64,000 nucleotides of DNA from Thermatribacter sp048814795 (GTDB taxonomy: Bacteria; Atribacterota; Atribacteria; Atribacterales; Thermatribacteraceae). Below the pieces are notes generated by a model. That model ran no database searches. It was given only the letters and a program-made list of their open reading frames with translations, and was not told where the DNA came from. The position numbers and the translations under genes were made by a program. The stretch lies in the NCBI GenBank assembly GCA_048814795.1, contig CP184673.1:1984001-2048000 (forward strand), written 5' to 3'. Numbering within the stretch: position 1 is the stretch's first letter; every line of letters starts with the position of its first letter. Shown here in pieces: positions 16,383 to 24,833 of the stretch.

Positions 16383-17207
16383 CTACACCCCCGAAAAGGC
16401 GTTAAATCCTCCATCTACGGGTACCACTACGCCGGTCACAAAGCTCGAAGCTGGCGAAAGAAGCCACAAAACAGTACTTAACAGGTCTTGAGGCTCCCCA
16501 AATCTTCCACAGGGTGTATGGGCAAGGATGGATTGGCCCCGGGGAGTGAGCGTGCCATCTTCGTTGTAAAGGAGGTAATAATTCTGTTTGGTTACGAAAA
16601 ACCCGGGAGCCAGAGCATTCACCCGCACTTTGGGAGTATAATTTTGAGCAAGATAAACTGCCAACCACTGGGTGAAGTTACTCACTGCTGCTTTGGCAGC
16701 GGAGTAACCAACCACCCTGGTAAGCGGGCGCAGTGCCGCCATCGAGGAAAAATTGATGATACAACCACCCTCTTCTTGACCAACCATGATTTTTGCAAAA
16801 ACCTGAGAGGGAATGATAGCTCCACCAAAAAGATTAAGGTTGACCACCTTTTGAAGTGCTTCCACAGGAAGATCAAAGAAAGGAACTTCAGGAGAAGTGG
16901 TAGCATCCTTCATATTACCCCCAGCAGCATTAAAGAGAGCATCAACTCTACCCCACTCTTCAACAACTTTTTTTGCCACTTCTTCCACTTCAGCACGGTT
17001 AAGAGCGTCCATCCTGTATGCCCGGACCTCGATAGACTCTTTCCGAAACTCCTCTAACTTTTCTTCAAGAGGTGCGATATCAGTAAGCACCACTTTTGCC
17101 CCCAGTTTTCCCAACTCATAAGCTAAGGAAGAAGCAAGTACTCCTGCCCCGCCCGTGAAAAGGAAAACCCGGTTTCGGACCGAAAACATTTCTTCAATAC
17201 TGGGCAT
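16383..17207 (-). CDS. SDR oxidoreductase, probable D-mannonate oxidoreductase
   Basis: A 274-residue short-chain dehydrogenase. The NAD(P) loop is FTGGAGVLASSLA, then NAAGG, and the catalytic Ser and Tyr-Lys lie in INFSSMAALRPLTRVVGYSAAK. The insert GGNMKDATTSPEVPFFDLP and the C-terminal VNALAPGFFVTKQNYYLLYNEDG match fructuronate reductase/mannonate oxidoreductase SDRs such as Thermotoga UxuD and Bacillus UxuB. It would reduce D-fructuronate to D-mannonate. AAGGAGG precedes the ATG. It lies directly after uxaE, whose product is fructuronate or tagaturonate, which supports the call. Confidence 0.82.
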   Translation of the reverse strand: MPSIEEMFSVRNRVFLFTGGAGVLASSLAYELGKLGAKVVLTDIAPLEEKLEEFRKESIEVRAYRMDALNRAEVEEVAKKVVEEWGRVDALFNAAGGNMKDATTSPEVPFFDLPVEALQKVVNLNLFGGAIIPSQVFAKIMVGQEEGGCIINFSSMAALRPLTRVVGYSAAKAAVSNFTQWLAVYLAQNYTPKVRVNALAPGFFVTKQNYYLLYNEDGTLTPRGQSILAHTPCGRFGEPQDLLSTVLWLLSPASSFVTGVVVPVDGGFNAFSGV

Positions 17208-17237
17208 GGTCGCAATCCTCCTTTAAAAACGGTTTCT

Positions 17238-18725
17238 TTATTCGCCCCTGTCAAAAAGAACGGACAGGTGCCTTTCTATGTTATTGCTAACCTTTTCATA
17301 GTGCTTCTCTTCTTGTGCAAAAAGTACCTCTTTCAATCTATCACCAAAAGCTTCAAGTATCGGACCGTAAGCAATGTGCAACATCTGACGTACTTTATCC
17401 TGAAAGAAAAACCCCGGCAGGTCCCGATCATCAACCTTTTCAAGATCAGGAGGAAAATCAGCTCTACTTAACGAAAGAGAGTAAGCTTTGAGGTTGTCCT
17501 CCAGCGTCTGGTAAGCAATTTTGTAGATGGCACGGAAAAGATCCGGAGTGTTTTCCATAATAACTTCAAGTGCTGAAAGCCAGCTGGTGCCAGAGGTTTT
17601 CACGTGGAGAATACCACCTGTTTCGCGGAAAAAGGAGGGATAAACACTGAACTTGTCGCTGCCTGAATGTAAACTCAATCTGTATCCAGTGAGATTTCTC
17701 TGGATGGCACTGTGAATGCGAAAAGAAAGAGCAAGTTTTTCGAGATCTCCAACGTATTCGACTCCTTTTTCAAAAAGTCCTGGAAAACGAGGAGCCAGGC
17801 TATGAAAGTCAATTCTACGGCGATGTAGCTCTTCGGCAACAAAAAAGTGAGCCTCAGGAGAAGTCTCACGAGGCCCTTCATCAAGAGAGATTTCAAGATC
17901 AAAAGAGAACACACTCTCCGAAAGAAGGGCATAAAAGTACTCCACCCTGTCTATCGCAGGAAGATAAGCCAGTAAAACGGGTAACAGTTTTTCTTCGGAG
18001 AAATCTATCATTATCTCTGGAGAGAGTTTCCATTCTTTACCCCGGTACAGGTTAAATATCTCTCTGCTTTTAGCATCCAGATTGTCAAAACGCTGAAGCA
18101 ATTCCTTCTCGCTAAGGCCAAAAACCCTATAATCAACTTCATCGCTCAAATCAAGGGTATACATGGTATATCCAAGGTCCCTGGCTTCCAAAAGATGTTT
18201 TTCTTCCTTCACATGATCAGCATCGGCACCAAAAGGACCCTGATAGCCACTTTCAAATACACCCCAGGCTGCGTCCAGAAGCACATCCTTAAAGGTCCGA
18301 TGAGTCCTTTCCAGTTCGCGGGGAGACTGCTGGGCAATGACCGGAAAAACTGGAAATTTCTCCAGGGCTCTAAGGTGTGCCGCAGAAACCATACCCAAAC
18401 GATCCCCACAGCCAAAAGAAAGACGATCATCGAAGGGAGCAGGACGCAAATGGGGCAGGTGTTGGGCAAGAAGCAAATAGTTTTCCCAGGAGAAAGGGTA
18501 AACTAATAAAAAAAGCTCCTTTTCCGAATCCTGCAAGGTAAAAAGCGGTCTCTCAAAAAGAGGAGAACGTTCCCTCTGCCAAACTCCCAAATAAAATCTA
18601 CAAAAGCTTTTTACAGGAAAAACCGTGCAGGAAAGAGCAGGAACCTCATATTGCTGGGGGCAAACCCGGAGCTCTTTTTCTTTCAAGCCTTCTTGCAGTA
18701 AACTTTTAATCTTTGTCTCCTGCAC
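17238..18725 (-). CDS. uxaE: Tagaturonate/fructuronate epimerase UxaE
   Basis: A 495-residue protein of the tagaturonate epimerase family first described in Thermotoga maritima, which interconverts D-tagaturonate and D-fructuronate. Family-like segments are SFGCGDRLGMVSAAHLRAL, GPFGADADHVKE, YTLDLSDEVDYRVFG and LSLHSGSDKFSVYPSFF, with histidines and acids likely to hold a metal. I chose the GTG at 18725 since AAGGAGAG (18735-18742) lies about 9 bases upstream; the GTG at 18734 is too close to it. It sits in the operon between the TIM-barrel isomerase and the mannonate-forming SDR, as expected for uronate catabolism. Confidence 0.85.
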   Translation of the reverse strand: MQETKIKSLLQEGLKEKELRVCPQQYEVPALSCTVFPVKSFCRFYLGVWQRERSPLFERPLFTLQDSEKELFLLVYPFSWENYLLLAQHLPHLRPAPFDDRLSFGCGDRLGMVSAAHLRALEKFPVFPVIAQQSPRELERTHRTFKDVLLDAAWGVFESGYQGPFGADADHVKEEKHLLEARDLGYTMYTLDLSDEVDYRVFGLSEKELLQRFDNLDAKSREIFNLYRGKEWKLSPEIMIDFSEEKLLPVLLAYLPAIDRVEYFYALLSESVFSFDLEISLDEGPRETSPEAHFFVAEELHRRRIDFHSLAPRFPGLFEKGVEYVGDLEKLALSFRIHSAIQRNLTGYRLSLHSGSDKFSVYPSFFRETGGILHVKTSGTSWLSALEVIMENTPDLFRAIYKIAYQTLEDNLKAYSLSLSRADFPPDLEKVDDRDLPGFFFQDKVRQMLHIAYGPILEAFGDRLKEVLFAQEEKHYEKVSNNIERHLSVLFDRGE

Positions 18726-18749
18726 AACACACACCTCTCCTTCGAAATT

Positions 18750-19544
18750 TTACCATACAGCCTTCAAAAATGCCTGGATAGCCTTCACCGCCTCATCAGA
18801 AGAGCGCAAAGGAAAAAGTTCAAAACCAATCGTTCCTTTGTAGTTCAGGAGCTTGAGAGTACGTATGATGTTAGAATAGTTTATTTCCCCAGTACCTGGC
18901 TCATTTCTTCCCGGTACATCGGCAATATGAATATGGCCTATAAAATTGATGTACTCTTTAAGCGTATTGATGAGGTTTCCTTCCATAATCTGCATATGAT
19001 AGATGTCGTATAAAATTTTCACATTAGAAGAACTTACAGCTCTTATGACTTTAATAGCATCTTCGGTGTTTGCCAAAAAATTACCAGGATGATCTACCTT
19101 GGTGTTCAAAGCTTCTAAAACCAGGGTAACGCCAACTTTCTCTGCAAAAGGTGCTAAAATCTTAAGGGTTTGAATCATAGTTTGTATTTTCTGATCGTAT
19201 CCAACTTCTTGATAAGATTTCAAAACCCTACCACTTTTATCCAGGGCATTCGAGTGAAGCACCAAACAACGACAATCGAGTTTCAAGGCTACCTCGATAG
19301 ACTTTTTGACAAAATTAATGTACTGTTCTCGTTCCCGTTCATCTACCAGAGAAAAATCTTGATCGCCTGAAAAGGCCGCAATCTTAACTCCACTTTTGAT
19401 GCAAAGTTGCTTCACTTTTTCAATGTCTTTATCTTCCCAGGTCCAGAATTCAACATAATCGAACCCACTGGCTTTTGTCAGAGAAAATCTTTCTTCAAAA
19501 GGAAACTCCTTAAAAATGGTTTCAATACATAAAGCTGTTTGCAT
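18750..19544 (-). CDS. TIM-barrel sugar isomerase/epimerase (Hyi-like)
   Basis: A 264-residue AP-endonuclease-2-type TIM barrel. Metal-ligand regions are VLEALNTKVDHPG (Glu), ILYDIYHMQIMEGN (Asp-His), IGHIHIADVPGRNEPGTG and the final GFELFP. This arrangement is typical of hydroxypyruvate isomerase-like proteins and of some ketose 3-epimerases. I chose the ATG at 19544 after AAGGGGTG rather than the upstream start at 19619, which would run through the hairpin. In this operon it may epimerise a keto-inositol or uronate intermediate, but no step obviously needs it because IolO is encoded separately at 27312. Confidence 0.8.
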   Translation of the reverse strand: MQTALCIETIFKEFPFEERFSLTKASGFDYVEFWTWEDKDIEKVKQLCIKSGVKIAAFSGDQDFSLVDEREREQYINFVKKSIEVALKLDCRCLVLHSNALDKSGRVLKSYQEVGYDQKIQTMIQTLKILAPFAEKVGVTLVLEALNTKVDHPGNFLANTEDAIKVIRAVSSSNVKILYDIYHMQIMEGNLINTLKEYINFIGHIHIADVPGRNEPGTGEINYSNIIRTLKLLNYKGTIGFELFPLRSSDEAVKAIQAFLKAVW

Positions 19545-19564
19545 AAAACATTCACCCCTTAAAC

Positions 19565-19596
19565 TTGAGAGCAAGCACACGATTGTGCTTGCTCTC
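19565..19596. other. Intercistronic stem-loop after iolG
   Basis: A perfect 14-bp stem (TGAGAGCAAGCACA) with a CGAT loop. It lies in the 110-base gap between iolG and the TIM-barrel gene. No T-run follows on the transcribed strand, so it is more likely an mRNA-stability or attenuation element than a full terminator. Confidence 0.7.
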
Positions 19597-19654
19597 ATCA
19601 ATTTGATATTGATATACAAGCCAAATGCAAAAAGAACTCTAAATAATAAATCAT

Positions 19655-20662
19655 TTAAGCCCTGGGCACCTTCATTGGCCTACCTTTCTGGGCTGACTCA
19701 TCTGCGGCTCTGGCAATTAAAACAGCTTTGAAGCCATCAATACCATTTACAGGAGGCTCCACATCTTTTTCAATAGCATCAATAAAAGCTTCGATTTCTG
19801 CGATGAAAGCTTCTTTATACCGCTCCACAAAAAACCACAAAAAAGGCTCTCCCAAAGTGCCCTGAGCAGTAAGAACCACTGAAGTATTGGGTCGGTCGTT
19901 TTCCACCCACACACAACCCCTTGAACCATGAACTTCAGTTCTCTGATCATAACCATAAACTGCCTGGCGGCAGTTATCAATAACGCCCAGAGCACCATTT
20001 TCAAACCTCAAGGTAACGATTGCTGTATCGAAATCGTTCAGGCTGGCTACCACTGGATTGATCAGAACAGTACCACAAGCAGAGACCTCTACTACATCAC
20101 TTCCAGAAAGATACCTTGCCATGTCAAAGTCATGAATGGTCATATCAAAAAATATGCCGCCAGAAGTTCTGAGATAATCCACAGAAGGAGGCTTAGGATC
20201 TCGAGAGGTAATCTTTACCAACCAGGGTTCTCCTATTTTACCCTCTTTTACCGTATCATGAACCTTTTTATGGTTGTGGTCAAAACGGCGTACGAAACCG
20301 ACCTGCAACTTGACTTTGTTATCCTCAACAACCCGCAGTGCCCTTTCAATTTTGGTGAGGTCGCTACCAATCGGTTTCTCGCAGAAAATATGTTTCCCAT
20401 TCCTTGCCGCTTCCATAATGTAATCCTCATGAGTATTTGAAGGAGAGCAGATTAAAACTGCATTGACCTCCGGATCAGTGAAAATGTCCTCTGCTTTTTC
20501 ACTTACTTTTGATACTCCAAGAGTTTGTGCCCACTTCTTCATTTCTTCATTAAGTAGGGCATCAGCAATAGAAATCAACTCAGCTCCATGAACTCTATAC
20601 ACGATGTTTTCCGCATGGAGCCTACCAATCCGCCCAGCACCGATTAATCCCAACTTAATCAT
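19655..20662 (-). CDS. iolG: Myo-inositol 2-dehydrogenase IolG
   Basis: A 335-residue Gfo/Idh/MocA oxidoreductase that oxidises myo-inositol to 2-keto-myo-inositol (scyllo-inosose) with NAD+. The Rossmann loop is GAGRIGRLHAENI, the catalytic lysine is K96 in CEKPIG, and D173 and H177 in FFDMTIHDFDMARYL match the Asp-His pair of Bacillus IolG. NDFDTAIVTLRFENGALG and the ending DGFKAVLIARAADES also look like inositol dehydrogenases. GAAAGGGGAGA precedes the ATG. It overlaps the transporter ATPase gene by 8 bases, which ties inositol oxidation to uptake. Confidence 0.88.
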   Translation of the reverse strand: MIKLGLIGAGRIGRLHAENIVYRVHGAELISIADALLNEEMKKWAQTLGVSKVSEKAEDIFTDPEVNAVLICSPSNTHEDYIMEAARNGKHIFCEKPIGSDLTKIERALRVVEDNKVKLQVGFVRRFDHNHKKVHDTVKEGKIGEPWLVKITSRDPKPPSVDYLRTSGGIFFDMTIHDFDMARYLSGSDVVEVSACGTVLINPVVASLNDFDTAIVTLRFENGALGVIDNCRQAVYGYDQRTEVHGSRGCVWVENDRPNTSVVLTAQGTLGEPFLWFFVERYKEAFIAEIEAFIDAIEKDVEPPVNGIDGFKAVLIARAADESAQKGRPMKVPRA

Positions 20663-21434
20663 TGCATATCTCCCCTTTCACCTCTCCAGTTCGAACCATC
20701 TCAATAATGTCCTCTGCAGTAACGTCTTTCTTCTCAAAATCACCCAGCTTTACACCATGATCCAAAACAGTAAATTTATCAGCAACAGAATATACGTGGT
20801 AAATGTTATGAGTAATAAAAATAACTGATAACCCTCTCGCTTTCACATCAAGAATGTGATCAAGCACTTTATTGCATTCTCTAATAGAAAGTGCTGCAGT
20901 TGGCTCATCAAGAATAAGGAGTTTAGCTCCAAAATGCACCGCCCTTCCTATAGCTACTGCCTGTCTCTGGCCTCCTGAAAGATTAGCTATGTTTTCATCA
21001 ACGGAATCTATTCGAATCCCCAAATCTTTTAAGGATTCAATGGTAATTTTTCTCATTTTATTTGTTTCCAAAACCGGCATAAATCCTAAAAATTTACCAA
21101 CAATTTCTCTACCCAAAAAAAGATTCTTTGTCACAGACATAAGGTCTACAAGTGCGAGGTGCTGGTAAACCGTTTCAATACCCAAGTCACGAGCTTCCTT
21201 TGGCGATTTTAAAAAAACCTTCTTGCCTTCAAAGTAAATTTCACCTTCATCAGGAGGAAAAACTCCAGTCAAAATCTTAATAAGGGTTGACTTCCCAGCT
21301 CCATTATCACCCACGAGACCAACTATCTCTTGATAACCAACTTTAAAATCGACTTCTTTCAAAGCCTGAACCTTGCCAAAACTCTTGCTGATTTGAATCA
21401 TTTCTACCAAACTTTTTCTCTTATCGTCACTCAT
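20655..21434 (-). CDS. Inositol/sugar ABC transporter ATP-binding protein
   Basis: A 259-residue single-NBD ATPase: Walker A GDNGAGKST, signature NLSGGQRQA, Walker B LLILDEPT and the switch histidine in IFITHNIYHVY. It is a close paralogue of the ATPase at 8201-8947. I chose the ATG at 21434, which overlaps the permease stop as ATGA and follows GGGAGTGGG; a GTG at 21443 is upstream. Overlap with iolG at the other end makes a tightly coupled unit. The substrate is inferred to be myo-inositol or a related cyclitol from the adjacent iolG, not from the ATPase itself. Confidence 0.92.
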   Translation of the reverse strand: MSDDKRKSLVEMIQISKSFGKVQALKEVDFKVGYQEIVGLVGDNGAGKSTLIKILTGVFPPDEGEIYFEGKKVFLKSPKEARDLGIETVYQHLALVDLMSVTKNLFLGREIVGKFLGFMPVLETNKMRKITIESLKDLGIRIDSVDENIANLSGGQRQAVAIGRAVHFGAKLLILDEPTAALSIRECNKVLDHILDVKARGLSVIFITHNIYHVYSVADKFTVLDHGVKLGDFEKKDVTAEDIIEMVRTGEVKGEICND

Positions 21435-22420
21435 TTTGCCCACTCCCTGAGTTTGGTGTTAACAATAACCGCGACAATTAAGATCACGCCAATAAATGCC
21501 TGATACCAGTATGCAGGTGCACCAGACATAACTAATCCAGAACGCACCATCCCTATAAGAAGCACTCCAAACAAGGTTCCTATTAAGCTTCCCTGCCCCC
21601 CACTCATAAGTGTTCCCCCTACTACAGTAGCCGCAATAGCCTCTAGTTCCATACCCTGTCCCCTCAAGGGGTCAACCGAAGCAAAACGGGCAAACTGAAT
21701 ACAACCAGCTAATCCCGAAAGAATTGCCACAATTGCAAAATTAATAACTTTCACTCGGTCAACAGGAATACCTAGGAGCCTTGCCGCCTCCCTATTGCCG
21801 CCAGTAGCGTACACAAAATTGCCATACGGTGTCTTTGCCAAAACAAAGCTAAAGATAGCAACTGATAGGATAAACCAAAGAGCCGAAGCTCGAAATTCAC
21901 CAAAGAATTGACCATTAAGAAAACTTAAAAAAACAGACTTTCCTGTATACCGCGCGCCAAAACCACCAGTCCATGCTAAAAGTACTCCCCTCCACAGCAT
22001 CATAGTTCCCAAGGTAGTTATAAAAGAAGGTATCCGAAACCTAACCGTAATCAATCCGTTGCTCAATCCTATAAAACAAGCAACAACCAAGGCCATAAGA
22101 AAACCGATAAAGGGGTAAAAACCTGCGCTGCTTAACGAAGCAAAAATCATTGCTGAAAGACCAAAAACTGAACCCACCGAAAGATCAAACTCTCCACTTA
22201 TCATAAGAATGGTTACGCCACAAGCGACAATCCCAAGCTCCGAAGCCACTGTAACAATACCAGCCAAAGATTCCAAAGTCAGAAACCTTGTAGCAGTAAA
22301 AGAAAATACAATAAAAAGAACCACCAAGCCCGCTAAAGCTTCAAAACCTGGAAACTTTTTAAAAAGATTAAGAAAGTACAAATATTGTTCCTCTTTTGAA
22401 GTACGAACTTTAGTCTCCAA
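21431..22420 (-). CDS. Inositol/sugar ABC transporter permease
   Basis: A 329-residue BPD_transp_2 membrane permease with about nine hydrophobic helices. Key stretches are ELGIVACGVTILMISGEFDLSVGSVFG, IPSFITTLGTMMLWRGVLLAW, TGGNREAARLLGIPVDRVK and LEAIAATVVGGTLMSGGQGSLIGT. I chose the TTG at 22420, 9 bases after AAGGAG; the TTG at 22429 touches that site. It is separated from the binding-protein gene by a 22-bp hairpin and overlaps the ATPase gene by 4 bases. It pairs with the proteins at 20655 and 22512. Confidence 0.92.
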   Translation of the reverse strand: METKVRTSKEEQYLYFLNLFKKFPGFEALAGLVVLFIVFSFTATRFLTLESLAGIVTVASELGIVACGVTILMISGEFDLSVGSVFGLSAMIFASLSSAGFYPFIGFLMALVVACFIGLSNGLITVRFRIPSFITTLGTMMLWRGVLLAWTGGFGARYTGKSVFLSFLNGQFFGEFRASALWFILSVAIFSFVLAKTPYGNFVYATGGNREAARLLGIPVDRVKVINFAIVAILSGLAGCIQFARFASVDPLRGQGMELEAIAATVVGGTLMSGGQGSLIGTLFGVLLIGMVRSGLVMSGAPAYWYQAFIGVILIVAVIVNTKLREWAK

Positions 22421-22450
22421 AGCTCTCAACTCCTTCTTACGAAATTAAAC

Positions 22451-22498
22451 AAGCTGAAAACAGGGTGACTCACAAATGAGTCACCCTGTTTTCAGCTT
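22451..22498. other. 22-bp stem-loop between binding-protein and permease genes
   Basis: A perfect inverted repeat with arms at 22451-22472 and 22477-22498 (AAGCTGAAAACAGGGTGACT is part of the left arm) and a CAAA loop. It begins 13 bases after the binding-protein stop in the direction of transcription and is followed only by GTTTAATTTC. It occupies the same operon position as the hairpin at 7151-7181. Confidence 0.85.
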
Positions 22499-22511
22499 TC
22501 AAAACACCAAC

Positions 22512-23489
22512 TTACCAGAATTTCTTATTAACGAGTTCCTCAACAAGCTGGATATTTGAAGCATCGACAAAACCAGGACCAGTCAAAATGTCGCTCGCAG
22601 GGAGGAAAGAGTATTTATCGTAAAGATAGAGGTAAATAATAGGAAGGTAACCCTGGAGGTATTGTTGTTGAGAAATAGTAAAGAGTGTTATTCCTTCTTT
22701 AATAGCTTCCACAACTTCATCACTGACATCAAACGCAGCATGTTTTACTTCTCCTACTAAACCCTGTTCTTTCAAAAAGGCTATCACATAAGCACTATCA
22801 ATCGATCCTAAGGTGAAAATTACATCTGTATCAGGATATTTAGCAAAGTAACCCTTTAAAATTTCGATTGCCTGAGTTGGATCTAAACCAGTAGCAAGTT
22901 TTTCTGCTGGAACTCCATTAGCTGACATGACCTCAATAAACCCCTTAGCACGTAGCTCCAAACCCATATGTCCAACTTCGTGAATAGTGACAATTGCCCT
23001 CTTAGGTTTACCCAGAGCAAGGATTCTTTCGGCTGCCTTTTTGCCACTAAGGTATTCGTCACCACCAACATAAAAAAGATAGGGAATCTTCTCTTCAGGA
23101 GGCCTTGGGTCTGGAACATTGATAGCTATGACAGGAATACCCTCATCAATCGCCTTACGAAGTGGCCCTTCCACAGCGACTGAATCGGTAATAGTTACAG
23201 CTATACCATCTGGTTTTGTGGCAATCGCACTATTAAGCATATTTACAAGCTCTTCCACAGAATACTTAGCAGGACCAAGATAAGTTGCTTCTATCACATC
23301 TCCATCGGGATTACCTTTAGTTACAAAGGAAGCTGCGTCCTTCATGCCCTTCATTACCACGCCCCAGAAAGGATCTCCTGGTCCTCCATGAGAAATAACG
23401 TAAAACTTGTAAGTTTTTGACAAGGCTAAACCTGAAACACATAGCAAAATCATCGCAATAACCAACAAGAAAAGAAATATTTTTCGCAT
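22512..23489 (-). CDS. Inositol/sugar ABC transporter substrate-binding protein
   Basis: A 325-residue exported binding protein of the Peripla_BP_4 family. The signal peptide is residues 1-24 (MRKIFLFLLVIAMILL then SGLALS). The mature domain shows FYVISHGGPGDPFWGVVMKGMKDA, ATKPDGIAVTITDSVA, GIPVIAINVPDPRP, YVGGDEYLSGKKAAERI, HEVGHMGLELRAKG and the hinge FTISQQQYLQGYLPI. I chose the ATG at 23489 after AAAGGAGGAG; an earlier in-frame start at 23531 lacks a good site. Because it sits between iolN and iolG the ligand is probably a cyclitol. Confidence 0.9.
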   Translation of the reverse strand: MRKIFLFLLVIAMILLCVSGLALSKTYKFYVISHGGPGDPFWGVVMKGMKDAASFVTKGNPDGDVIEATYLGPAKYSVEELVNMLNSAIATKPDGIAVTITDSVAVEGPLRKAIDEGIPVIAINVPDPRPPEEKIPYLFYVGGDEYLSGKKAAERILALGKPKRAIVTIHEVGHMGLELRAKGFIEVMSANGVPAEKLATGLDPTQAIEILKGYFAKYPDTDVIFTLGSIDSAYVIAFLKEQGLVGEVKHAAFDVSDEVVEAIKEGITLFTISQQQYLQGYLPIIYLYLYDKYSFLPASDILTGPGFVDASNIQLVEELVNKKFW

Positions 23490-23524
23490 GGTTCTCCTCC
23501 TTTCTAAAAGCTTGTTTCCACCCT

Positions 23525-23614
23525 TTAGCATCCCAATTCATTTACCTTAAAACCTCTAATGCACAAAATAAAACACAGACCGAGACCCACAAAGGATAAC
23601 ACAATACACCACAT
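23525..23614 (-). CDS. Possible small hydrophobic peptide (29 aa)
   Basis: A short frame, MWCIVLSFVGLGLCFILCIR then GFKVNELGC, forming a single hydrophobic helix with a basic end. AGGAGG lies 19-20 bases before the ATG, which is far, so translation is doubtful; an ATT closer to that site opens a different 23-residue frame. It lies between iolN and the binding-protein gene. It may be a spurious frame in the leader. Confidence 0.25.
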   Translation of the reverse strand: MWCIVLSFVGLGLCFILCIRGFKVNELGC

Positions 23615-23647
23615 CAAATTTCTGAATGCTTCACCTCCTCTCTCAAA

Positions 23648-23695
23648 GAGTTCTCTTGCTGTTCACAGAGCACCCTGTGAACAGCAAGAGAACTC
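23648..23695. other. 21-bp stem-loop after iolN
   Basis: Perfect arms at 23648-23668 and 23675-23695 (GAGTTCTCTTGCTGTTCACA is part of the left arm) around the loop AGCACC. It starts 6 bases after the iolN stop in the transcribed direction and has no T-run. It is the third such structure inside this operon. Confidence 0.85.
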
Positions 23696-23700
23696 CAATC

Positions 23701-24810
23701 TTACAGCTTATGAAACACTCCAATAGCAGGAAGCTCATACACCGACTTCCATCCAGGGCTTCCCGGCTCTTTGAGAAAAGGTTCCATCTCTTTCTCAGTG
23801 CGCAGAGTAACTTTTTCAACTGGTGGCACGGTGCCCGGCGGGAAGGCAGCCAGAATGTGATCCACGGTTAAAGTGAGATATTTCAAGATAGCAGCAATGG
23901 GTCTTTTAGCTTTGCGGGGATCACCAAGGCTGGGTTTGCCCACCACTCCGATAGGGGTTGCAGCTCGCTCAATAGCTGCATGACCTTCGCCTTCTGACCA
24001 GCGGTGAGGTCTCCTGAAAGGTTCGACGGACTTGTCAAAGTGACCTTCGGGAAGGAAACTCTCACCCTCTGCATCCTGAACCACGCTCATATCGATCATT
24101 TCCGGGAAAAGAAGAAGAGCAACAGACGTTTCTGCTTCATCGGCGTGAACGAAGTTGGTCTCCATGCTATCAGGACGACCTGCAGGATAGAAAAACTCTC
24201 TTACAGCACGGTGCCAGTCAAGCACCATGAAAATTCCTGGCAGTTGAAAACGTTTCATAAACTCCTGGATGGCCGATTCCAGCATCCAGAGATGTCCGTG
24301 GTTGTTGACCAGAATGATCTTGCGAAACCCATCATTCCAGAGACCCAGCATGGTATAAATGACTGTCTCTTCCACCACCTCTTTGGGCATAACGATGGTA
24401 CCTGGCATACCCAGGTGGTGATAAGGATGACCACCATAGTTAAGAGGCGGAAAAGCAAGACTGACTTCTCTGCCCTGTTTAGCTGTGTAACGCCGCACAC
24501 CCTCCAGAATCTGGGTTACCATGAAAGTATCCAGACCGCTGTTAGCATGGGGACCGTGGTTTTCGGTACAACCGATGGGAACAAAAACGATGTCATTCTT
24601 TTTACGTTTCTCAATAACAATATGTCGAGGAGTATTTTGAATATAAGTACCAGCTTTACCCAGCTCCGAAGGTGAAGGAATTTCATATTCTTTGAGAATA
24701 GCATCGATTTCTTCCTCACTGGCATCCCATATCTGTTTCTTCAGCCGGCCAACCTCGTTATCCTCAAAAACAATTGCAGGGTGTTCTGTGGTCAGCCACT
24801 TATCTTTCAT
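23701..24810 (-). CDS. iolN: Creatininase-family hydrolase, probable 3-dehydro-scyllo-inosose hydrolase IolN
   Basis: A 369-residue creatininase-fold hydrolase. Metal-site motifs are VPIGCTENHGPHANSGLDT, PPLNYGGHPYHHLGMPGT, LVNNHGHLWMLES and HADEAETSVALL. In Thermotoga maritima the gene between iolM and iolG (TM0413, IolN) opens the ring of diketo-inositol to give 5-keto-L-gluconate. Here the gene lies directly beside the IolM-like dehydrogenase and the iolG cluster, so the same job is inferred. AAAGGAG precedes the ATG. Length exceeds ordinary creatininases (about 250 residues) because of N- and C-terminal extensions. Confidence 0.75.
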   Translation of the reverse strand: MKDKWLTTEHPAIVFEDNEVGRLKKQIWDASEEEIDAILKEYEIPSPSELGKAGTYIQNTPRHIVIEKRKKNDIVFVPIGCTENHGPHANSGLDTFMVTQILEGVRRYTAKQGREVSLAFPPLNYGGHPYHHLGMPGTIVMPKEVVEETVIYTMLGLWNDGFRKIILVNNHGHLWMLESAIQEFMKRFQLPGIFMVLDWHRAVREFFYPAGRPDSMETNFVHADEAETSVALLLFPEMIDMSVVQDAEGESFLPEGHFDKSVEPFRRPHRWSEGEGHAAIERAATPIGVVGKPSLGDPRKAKRPIAAILKYLTLTVDHILAAFPPGTVPPVEKVTLRTEKEMEPFLKEPGSPGWKSVYELPAIGVFHKL

Positions 24811-24833
24811 AACTCAAGCACTCCTTTCCCAGC

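Noticed and set aside
24004..24675. Long rightward frame of 223 codons opposite iolN
   Set aside because: It is fully antisense to the conserved creatininase-family gene, has no ribosome site and its composition is that of a shadow frame.
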